Assembly: GCF_020054945.1 (NCBI RefSeq)
Contig: NZ_JAIHAU010000003.1
Coordinates: 1 to 64,000 of the forward strand
Source of the DNA: Mahella sp.
GTDB taxonomy: Bacteria > Bacillota > Clostridia > Mahellales > Mahellaceae
Length of the DNA: 64,000 nt
Reading direction: 5' to 3'
Shown here: one piece after another, positions 58,628 to 64,000 of the stretch
Layout of the letters: every line of letters starts with the position of its first letter
Position numbering within the stretch: the first letter of the stretch is position 1
Position numbers and translations under genes: made by a program
Notes under the pieces: model-generated
Databases searched by the model: none
Seen by the model: the letters and a program-made list of their open reading frames with translations, nothing else
Told to the model about the DNA's origin: nothing

Positions 58628-58703
58628 TGGTGACTCATCGGGGATTCGAACCCCGGACACCTTGATTAAAAGTCAAGTGCTCTGCCACCTGAGCTAATGA
58701 GTC
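58628..58703 (-). tRNA. tRNA-Lys (anticodon TTT), first copy
   Basis: Anticodon loop CTTTTAA, acceptor GACTCAT/ATGAGTC, encoded CCA. It differs from the copy at 58890-58965 by one compensated acceptor pair (T-A instead of C-G) and one T-loop base. Confidence 0.97.
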
Positions 58704-58708
58704 AAATT

Positions 58709-58783
58709 TGGCTGGGATGGCAGGATTCGAACCTACGAATGCAGGAGTCAAAGTCCTGTGCCTTACCGCTTGGCTACATCCCA
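58709..58783 (-). tRNA. tRNA-Gln (anticodon TTG)
   Basis: Acceptor TGGGATG/CATCCCA, anticodon loop CTTTGAC, T-loop TTCGAAT, encoded CCA. A second promoter (58836-58864) lies upstream of it. Confidence 0.96.
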
Positions 58784-58835
58784 ACGTTAACGTCGCCTTG
58801 ATCTATCAAATAGCTCAATGTGGCCGACGTTTATT

Positions 58836-58864
58836 ATTATAGCAAACATATATAAAGTATGCAA
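58836..58864 (-). promoter_or_regulatory. Internal promoter in the tRNA cluster
   Basis: TTGCAT (complement of 58859-58864), a 17-bp spacer and TATAAT (complement of 58836-58841), in the 106-bp gap between tRNA-Lys and tRNA-Gln. It would drive the five downstream tRNAs separately. Confidence 0.75.
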
Positions 58865-58889
58865 CATTTATGATAAAAATTTCCCAAAA

Positions 58890-58965
58890 TGGTGACCCAT
58901 CGGGGACTCGAACCCCGGACACCTTGATTAAAAGTCAAGTGCTCTGCCACCTGAGCTAATGGGTC
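58890..58965 (-). tRNA. tRNA-Lys (anticodon TTT), second copy
   Basis: Anticodon loop CTTTTAA, acceptor GACCCAT/ATGGGTC, encoded CCA. Confidence 0.97.
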
Positions 58966-58978
58966 GCAAAAATAAAAA

Positions 58979-59056
58979 TGGGGTGAATGGTGGGACTTGA
59001 ACCCACGACCTCCAGGGCCACAACCTGGCGCTCTAACCAGCTGAACTACATCCACC
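58979..59056 (-). tRNA. tRNA-His (anticodon GTG)
   Basis: Anticodon GTG in the loop TTGTGGC. The extra 5' G(-1) typical of tRNA-His is encoded (59056) opposite discriminator C, followed by CCA. With this anticodon it is a likely queuosine target of Tgt. Confidence 0.96.
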
Positions 59057-59062
59057 ACATTA

Positions 59063-59139
59063 TGGTGCGCCTGGAGGGATTCGAACCCCCGACCCACGGA
59101 TTAGAAATCCGTTGCTCTATCCTGCTGAGCTACAAGCGC
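59063..59139 (-). tRNA. tRNA-Arg (anticodon TCT)
   Basis: Acceptor GCGCTTG/CAGGCGC with one G-U-type pair, anticodon loop TTTCTAA, encoded CCA. It reads AGA/AGG. Confidence 0.96.
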
Positions 59140-59148
59140 TAGTTATAA

Positions 59149-59222
59149 TGGAGCGGGTGATGGGAATCGAACCCACGCGGCCAGCTTGGAAGGCTGGAAC
59201 TCTACCATTGAGCTACACCCGC
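59149..59222 (-). tRNA. tRNA-Gly (anticodon TCC)
   Basis: Acceptor GCGGGTG/CACCCGC, anticodon loop CTTCCAA, T-loop TTCGATT, encoded CCA. It is the first tRNA of the cluster. Confidence 0.97.
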
Positions 59223-59241
59223 ACATCGGTGACAGTATATA

Positions 59242-59270
59242 AGTTTAGCATATGACCGACCATTTGTCAA
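59242..59270 (-). promoter_or_regulatory. Promoter of the tRNA cluster
   Basis: TTGACA (complement of 59265-59270), a 17-bp spacer and TAAACT (complement of 59242-59247), about 20 bp before the first tRNA. Confidence 0.8.
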
Positions 59271-59302
59271 TAGCAAAAATCACCGTCACCGAGCGGCCAC
59301 CT

Positions 59303-59602
59303 TCAATGCAGATATGTCCTTATGAATTCCGGAACCGCTCCCCATAATACGAATATACCTATAGCTACAAATAAGCCGCCGGCAATAAGCTGCAAAACGG
59401 CCTGAGGCACATATTTTGCCACAACATCTCCAAGCAGCGCTCCTATAAGCGTCACCACCACCAGTGCCGCAGAGGCACCGAGAAATATAGGCAGAGGCTG
59501 CTTATGCTGTGTCACCAGCGTAAATACAGCTAATTGTGTTTTGTCACCCATTTCGGCCAAAAACAACATGCCAAAGGCTATAAGAAACAACTTCCAATCC
59601 AT
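59303..59602 (-). CDS. TMEM165/GDT1 family (UPF0016) cation transporter, single-domain
   Basis: 99 residues from ATG 59602, with an AAAGGATG site upstream. Three membrane segments and one copy of the family motif EMGDKTQ (near residue 18), half of the usual two-domain GDT1 protein. Proteins of this family export manganese, and half-size members act as pairs or homodimers. No second half-gene is adjacent. The manganese riboswitch upstream strongly supports manganese export. Confidence 0.9.
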   Translation of the reverse strand: MDWKLFLIAFGMLFLAEMGDKTQLAVFTLVTQHKQPLPIFLGASAALVVVTLIGALLGDVVAKYVPQAVLQLIAGGLFVAIGIFVLWGAVPEFIRTYLH

Positions 59603-59631
59603 ATGTATCATCCTTTCAAGTTTATACAAGC

Positions 59632-59671
59632 AAAAAGACTTTTAGCAGAATTATTCATCCTGCTAAAAGTC
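59632..59671 (-). terminator. Terminator of the manganese riboswitch
   Basis: Perfect 12-bp arms (59637-59648 and 59660-59671) followed by TTTTTG on the minus strand, between the aptamer and the transporter gene. Metal binding should disrupt it. Confidence 0.85.
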
Positions 59672-59762
59672 TCATTCTCGGCACACCGAACGATGGAACC
59701 AGGCGTAAGCCAGTATGTTGATTCCACCGGCCCTGTTAAGGGCAACTACTCCCTCTTAACAA
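59668..59762 (-). promoter_or_regulatory. Manganese riboswitch (yybP-ykoY)
   Basis: On the minus strand the family blocks appear in order: GAGGGAGTAGTTGCCC, GGGCCGGTGGAATCAACA, a middle CTGGCTTACGCCTGG and the closing GCCGAGAATGAGAC. Such aptamers bind Mn2+ and turn on export genes, which matches the GDT1 family gene downstream. Confidence 0.93.
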
Positions 59763-59766
59763 ATTT

Positions 59767-59795
59767 ATTTTACATTATCATTGATATAATTGCAA
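59767..59795 (-). promoter_or_regulatory. Promoter of the manganese riboswitch transcript
   Basis: TTGCAA (complement of 59790-59795), a 17-bp spacer and TAAAAT (complement of 59767-59772), directly upstream of the aptamer. Confidence 0.7.
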
Positions 59796-59846
59796 TAACA
59801 AATTGAAAACCCACGATAATGGGAAAGTGTAACTTATAACTGCCCT

Positions 59847-60680
59847 TTATAGCCTTACGCCGACATTCTTAGCCACCATGCGAATATAATCGGCAGCTTG
59901 CACGCATTCGTCGTCGGACGATAAATGTTCTATGATAAGCGGCATATCGCTGTCCAACGCATCGAGATGCTGCAAAAGAACAGAATAATTCAGATATCCT
60001 GATCCAGCACGCACCTCGTCCAGATGTACCGTAAGCTTGCCCGAAAGCAATGTATCCTTGGCATGGCAACTTTTTATATATGGTCCCAATTTATCTATAA
60101 AATCGCATATAAATGCGGCATTATTATAATAGCGAGCCGGACTGTTTATAAGGTTCACAGGGTCAAAATGCACAGCAAATCGAGGTCGATCTATAGCACG
60201 CAACAGTTCTAGATAACTTTCAGCCGAATCCGGATATATCCATGGCATGGGCTCCAGCGTATAAAAAGTATGCGATGGTTTTACGGCATCTATTATCTCT
60301 CTGACTGTATCCACTATCATGTCGAACGTTTCTTGCGTCAAATTATCGGAATGTGGGCCATCCCATTGCTCGCCACGTGAGCCAGCAATATTTACACAGC
60401 AACGCGCTCCGACCCTATCGGCTAAATCCAGTTGCCGCTGGCATAAAGCTATAGCATCACGACGTTCCGTCTCATCTCGGCTTAACGGATTGCTCCATGC
60501 CCCTACTTCGGCTATAACTATATCGGCGTGAGCCGCAGCTCCTATATAAGCCTCCAACTCCTGTCCTCCGGCATCGGCAGCAAGAGGCCAAATAGCAGCT
60601 CTATACCCGCGACGTTTTAGCGCTTGTATCCAAGTTTCAGGGTCACAATAATCATCAAATACAGGACCACCTAAACGCAT
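59847..60680 (-). CDS. Sugar phosphate isomerase/epimerase family protein (TIM barrel)
   Basis: 277 residues of the AP-endonuclease-2-like TIM barrel group that includes xylose isomerase-like and inositol enzymes. Metal-ligand blocks are visible: FYTLEPMPWI (Glu), AVHFDPVNLINSP (His, Asp), SCHAKDTLL (His) and IIEHLSSDDE (Glu). The true substrate is unknown. It is third in a transcript with a Gfo/Idh oxidoreductase and a ThuA protein, which suggests breakdown of an oxidised sugar or disaccharide. Confidence 0.87.
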   Translation of the reverse strand: MRLGGPVFDDYCDPETWIQALKRRGYRAAIWPLAADAGGQELEAYIGAAAHADIVIAEVGAWSNPLSRDETERRDAIALCQRQLDLADRVGARCCVNIAGSRGEQWDGPHSDNLTQETFDMIVDTVREIIDAVKPSHTFYTLEPMPWIYPDSAESYLELLRAIDRPRFAVHFDPVNLINSPARYYNNAAFICDFIDKLGPYIKSCHAKDTLLSGKLTVHLDEVRAGSGYLNYSVLLQHLDALDSDMPLIIEHLSSDDECVQAADYIRMVAKNVGVRL

Positions 60681-60725
60681 AATAAATTCCTCCTTGATTT
60701 TTATTCGCCATGCTCAGTTAGCCTT

Positions 60726-61811
60726 TTACAGATCTGATACAAGCGGTTCAGGGCGCTGACATCCGCTTATGGGATAATAATGAGCCCCATTTTCCGAAGC
60801 ATCGTGGATACCCTGCATGATATCCAATACATGAAATGCCATCTCGCCGTTAGCCCTATGCGCTCTGCCCTTTAATATGGCATAAGCCATATCAGCCACC
60901 CCGATGCCGCGGCTGTTATCGGAAAAGCCATAAATAAGCGGTATTTCTTTCCACCCATCCGTATCCTTTCTTTTTAGCAGTATAGGGCCTCCAAATGTAT
61001 TAGGATCAGGCGCTATAAGCGTGCCCTCACTACCGTATATCTCCATTCTTGGCGTTTGCGATGCCCACACATCAAAGCTTGTCACAATAGTAGCTATTGC
61101 TCCGCAATCAAAATCCAGTATGCCTGTTACATGGGTCGGCACTTCAACATTTATTTTTTTACCGTATTTGGGTTGACTGGTGATAACCCTTTCATCGAAA
61201 GTTATCCGAGCTGAGCCGGTTACCCTGCGCACAGGGCCCAACATAGCTATAAGGGCGGTAAGGTAATAAGGACCCATATCGAACATAGGCCCTCCCCCGA
61301 CCTGATAATAAAACTCTGGATCAGGATGCCAGCTTTCATGCCCATGACAGAGCATAAAAGCGGTTGCAGCCACCGGTTTGCCTATCCAGCCATCATCGAT
61401 GAGCTTGATACAGGTCTGTATACCGCCTCCAAGGAAGGTATCGGGCGCATTGCCCACAAGCAATCCCTTGTTTTTGGCCATATCAATAATCCTTTTACCA
61501 TCCTCGCGTGAGATAGCCAGTGGCTTCTCGCTGTAAACATGCTTTCCGGCCTCCAAAGCCTTGATTGCTACTTCAGCATGAGAACCGGGGTTGGTAAGAT
61601 TAAGGATAATTTGTATATCAGGATCGGCCAGTAGTTCTTCAACTGTACAGTATTTAGGGATACCAAATTTTTGAGCTTTCGTACAGGAACGCTCAGGTAT
61701 CATATCTGCACAAGCTGCTACCTCGGTAACATCAAATACAGTGGCTAAATTCTTTATGTAAATATCAGAAATATTTCCGCAGCCAATAACGCCTACTTTA
61801 ACCTTGTCCAT
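60726..61811 (-). CDS. Gfo/Idh/MocA family oxidoreductase
   Basis: 361 residues. An N-terminal NAD(P)-binding Rossmann fold ([18 protein letters not shown]) contains the substrate lysine block [20 protein letters not shown] (about 88-107). A C-terminal alpha/beta domain begins with [16 protein letters not shown]. Family members oxidise or reduce sugars and inositols. The neighbouring ThuA and isomerase genes resemble the ThuA-ThuB pair of trehalose use, in which ThuB is of this family. Confidence 0.92.
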   Translation of the reverse strand: MDKVKVGVIGCGNISDIYIKNLATVFDVTEVAACADMIPERSCTKAQKFGIPKYCTVEELLADPDIQIILNLTNPGSHAEVAIKALEAGKHVYSEKPLAISREDGKRIIDMAKNKGLLVGNAPDTFLGGGIQTCIKLIDDGWIGKPVAATAFMLCHGHESWHPDPEFYYQVGGGPMFDMGPYYLTALIAMLGPVRRVTGSARITFDERVITSQPKYGKKINVEVPTHVTGILDFDCGAIATIVTSFDVWASQTPRMEIYGSEGTLIAPDPNTFGGPILLKRKDTDGWKEIPLIYGFSDNSRGIGVADMAYAILKGRAHRANGEMAFHVLDIMQGIHDASENGAHYYPISGCQRPEPLVSDL

Positions 61812-61825
61812 CAGTTTAACCCTTT

Positions 61826-62500
61826 CTATCTTAAGACCTCTCTGCCTTCAGCCGCCCATAAGAAACCTCGCCTCATTATTTCACGGGGCTCTCTCATTTC
61901 AAATATATCGGCGTGATGGCCTAAAGAACAATAAAATACCCTGCCAGCTCCCCAGCGTTTGGTCCATACCACCGGAGCGTCGACCTGACCGTTGGCCGCA
62001 TGGTAACCGTCTACTACCGGAAAGCGAGTGGTTGCAAGCACTTCGACGGCCGGATCTACATGCAGATAATATTGTTCGGACTTTACTATAAAGTCGTCTA
62101 TTCCTTCAACTATAATGCTGGAGCCTCTTTTAATATTAACGGTATATTCCACGCCGTCATTTCCGGGATGTGCTACCCAGCTGCCGCCCGTCATAAATTG
62201 CCACTCAACGCATTCCCTGAATGCATCGCACATGCCACCATGGCAGCCGGCAAGACCAACCCCATTTCCTACAGCTTCTATTACCGGCTTGACCTGTTCT
62301 TGTGTAATACTCCCCATAGTCCATATAGGTATTATTAAAGACAAATCCATCAATTTTTCCTTGTCCAGGAATGAGTCCAATGTATCAGAAACTTCCACCT
62401 CAAAATTCTCGCCTACCAGTATCTCTCGAAACACATCGGCGACCTGAGTCGGTTGATGTCCTTCCCACCCACCTTGTACAATCAATGCTTTTTTAGCCAT
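61826..62500 (-). CDS. ThuA domain protein
   Basis: 224 residues from ATG 62500, with GGAGG seven bases upstream. It shows the ThuA fold: [20 protein letters not shown] at the start, [17 protein letters not shown] with a cysteine where related amidotransferase folds have their nucleophile, and [14 protein letters not shown] near the end. ThuA proteins act in trehalose-type sugar use and are found beside Gfo/Idh oxidoreductases, as here. It is the first gene of the three. Confidence 0.9.
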   Translation of the reverse strand: MAKKALIVQGGWEGHQPTQVADVFREILVGENFEVEVSDTLDSFLDKEKLMDLSLIIPIWTMGSITQEQVKPVIEAVGNGVGLAGCHGGMCDAFRECVEWQFMTGGSWVAHPGNDGVEYTVNIKRGSSIIVEGIDDFIVKSEQYYLHVDPAVEVLATTRFPVVDGYHAANGQVDAPVVWTKRWGAGRVFYCSLGHHADIFEMREPREIMRRGFLWAAEGREVLR

Positions 62501-62657
62501 GGTAAAACCTCCAAAATATAAATTCACGCGTATAGATTACTATATGCATATTACAAATACAATCGTTATAAGCTATAAACAATTTGGCAATTATTTATCA
62601 CTGCGGTACTCTATTTTGCAATTGGCCGACAAACGCCGTCTCAAACCGCTTCGGTCC

Positions 62658-64000
62658 TTATCCCCAAAACTGCCTGTCGAGATTTCTATATTGTACGGCT
62701 TCGGCTATATGCGTTTCGGTTATATTCTCCGAACCGTCCAGATCGGCTATAGTTCTGGCCACCTTCAATATGCGATTATATGCCCTGGCGCTCAGGCTTA
62801 ATCTCTCAAAGGCTTGATTCATAAGCTTTCTTTCTTTGATGCCGAGATGACAATAGCGACTGATATGTGCTCCGGACAATTGCGAGTTGAAGTATATGCC
62901 GCTGCCTTTATAACGTTCCAGTTGTCTAGCTCTGGCTGCTTCCACCCTCTTTTTTATATCAGCCGAACCTTCTATTGACGTGGAATCATCGAGATCGTCA
63001 TAACTGACCGGCTGCAACTCCACATGCAGGTCTATGCGATCAAGAAGTGGACCGGACACTTTGCCCAGATAATTCTTTATTTGAAGCGGTGTACACGTGC
63101 ATTTAGATATATCCGGATAAAACCCGCAAGGGCATGGATTCATAGAGGCAATCAATAAAAATTTAGCCGGATAGCTTATGGTAGCACTTATGCGCGATAC
63201 TGTGACCCTCTCATCTTCCAACGGCTGGCGTAGAGCCTCCAGCGCATCCCTACGGAATTCCGGCAGTTCGTCCAGAAATAGCACACCGTAGTGGGCAAGT
63301 GATACCTCTCCTGGCTTTGGAATCCTACCGCCCCCGATAAGGGCCGCATTTGATACCGTATGGTGCGGGGATCGGAACGGCCTATTTGTGACCAGCCCGC
63401 TTTTGGCATCTATAAGGCCGGCTATACTGTGCAGTTTGGTAATTTCCATAGCTTCGTCGAATGTAAGGTCAGGCAATATGGTGGGCAAACGTCTGGCAAG
63501 CATGGTTTTACCCGCGCCAGGCGGGCCTATAAGCAGGACATTATGGCTGCCGGCCGCCGCGATTTCCAACGCACGTTTGGCTTTGTGCTGACCTTTTACA
63601 TCGGCAAAGTCAACATCATAATTTATACGCTGGCGCATGAAAATATCCTCCACATCGCAGCGAAAGGGCGTTATAGGCATCTCGCCGTTCAAGAAAGCTA
63701 CGACATCGGCAAGGGAGGATATACCGTAAATATCGATGCCGTCTACCACAGCAGCCTCCTGGACATTTTCGTATGGCACTACTGCCGATGCAAAACCCAA
63801 TTGCCTAGAAGCTATTATCATCGGCAATATACCCTTTATAGGTTTTAAGGCCCCCTCTAACGACATCTCGCCAAGAAACACCGTATTCTCCAAAAGTTCC
63901 GGCACTATAGTGCCTGTGGCAGCCAGTATGCCGATAGCTATCGGCAGATCGTATGAGACACCCTCTTTGCGCGTATCAGCCGGTGCCATGTTTATGGTTA
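62658..64000 (-). CDS. YifB/ComM family magnesium-chelatase-like ATPase, 5' part beyond window
   Basis: The frame is open to the right edge, beginning within TINMAPADTRKEGVSYDLPIAIG, a typical internal ComM segment, so about 60 N-terminal residues are missing from the window. The AAA+ part has Walker A GPPGAGKTMLARRLP and Walker B GVLFLDELPEFRRDAL, then SMNPCPCGFYPD with the family cysteines and a C-terminal helical domain. ComM proteins aid branch migration during natural transformation in some bacteria. An in-frame ATG at 63989 is not the start. Confidence 0.95.
   Translation of the reverse strand, partial: TINMAPADTRKEGVSYDLPIAIGILAATGTIVPELLENTVFLGEMSLEGALKPIKGILPMIIASRQLGFASAVVPYENVQEAAVVDGIDIYGISSLADVVAFLNGEMPITPFRCDVEDIFMRQRINYDVDFADVKGQHKAKRALEIAAAGSHNVLLIGPPGAGKTMLARRLPTILPDLTFDEAMEITKLHSIAGLIDAKSGLVTNRPFRSPHHTVSNAALIGGGRIPKPGEVSLAHYGVLFLDELPEFRRDALEALRQPLEDERVTVSRISATISYPAKFLLIASMNPCPCGFYPDISKCTCTPLQIKNYLGKVSGPLLDRIDLHVELQPVSYDDLDDSTSIEGSADIKKRVEAARARQLERYKGSGIYFNSQLSGAHISRYCHLGIKERKLMNQAFERLSLSARAYNRILKVARTIADLDGSENITETHIAEAVQYRNLDRQFWG

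Noticed and set aside
58424..59097. Short frames across the tRNA cluster
   Set aside because: They consist of tRNA sequence (for example GFEPRTP and AELADAPDLGSG, common mis-annotations).

Overview
The window looks like a chromosomal segment of a spore-forming member of the Clostridia (Firmicutes). Supporting signs are sporulation-type genes (a CgeB-like glycosyltransferase, a Spo0E-like peptide, LonB), an L27 with the Firmicutes N-terminal extension next to its Prp protease, FMN and manganese riboswitches, near-consensus sigma-A promoters, strong AGGAGG ribosome binding sites with frequent TTG/GTG starts, and heavy use of the ATA isoleucine codon. A thermoanaerobic Mahella-like organism fits, but that is only an impression. 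I see no prophage, insertion sequence or CRISPR array. Most of the window is housekeeping chromosome.

Layout. 1-200: leader and tandem promoters of an rRNA operon running out of the window to the left. 264-713: a hairpin-dense stretch that I read as a large structured RNA I cannot assign to a family. 777-4245: two surface or spore polysaccharide genes, then ccdA and a TlpA lipoprotein. 4253-6649: rplU-prp-rpmA-obg (minus). 6755-11241: CCA-adding enzyme (plus), then a metallo-beta-lactamase-fold hydrolase, AmrS and a fused AmrB-AmrA protein (minus). 11266-14952: FMN riboswitch and ribD-ribE-ribBA-ribH (minus). 14953-16388: ispDF fusion and a Spo0E-like peptide. 16569-22437: oligopeptide ABC transporter operon oppABCDF, in which OppA is circularly permuted and OppB carries a 33-bp tandem duplication. 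22446-25736: ferredoxin, fetAB-type exporter, a small membrane peptide and a Lit-like lipoprotein transacylase. 25778-38403: an eight-gene minus-strand cluster (large membrane protein, ABC ATPase, ABC permease, coiled-coil membrane protein, MoxR, DUF58, two VWA proteins). 38637-40357: YkuK family protein, a MITE-like inverted-repeat element and rodZ. 40542-42858: argD-carA. 42939-47114: htrA (minus), pyrG and a histidine kinase. 47117-50272: membrane protein, an ArgS-like protein without the synthetase signature motifs, and murI. 50303-58303: ddl, tgt, engB, lonB, clpX, a broken clpP and tig. 58323-59270: nine tRNA genes. 59303-59795: manganese riboswitch and a GDT1-type transporter. 59847-62500: sugar isomerase, Gfo/Idh oxidoreductase and ThuA. 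62658-64000: a comM/yifB gene cut by the window edge.

How the genes work together. The riboflavin genes form one FMN-controlled pathway. L21, Prp and L27 are co-transcribed so that the protease is made with its substrate. Tig, ClpX, LonB and HtrA form a protein quality-control neighbourhood. The MoxR/DUF58/VWA/ABC cluster is probably an envelope-associated, metal-dependent assembly or chaperone machine of unknown substrate. The most unusual items are the structured RNA, the permuted OppA, the clpP deletion with frameshift, the ArgS-like protein and the MoxR-VWA-ABC cluster.
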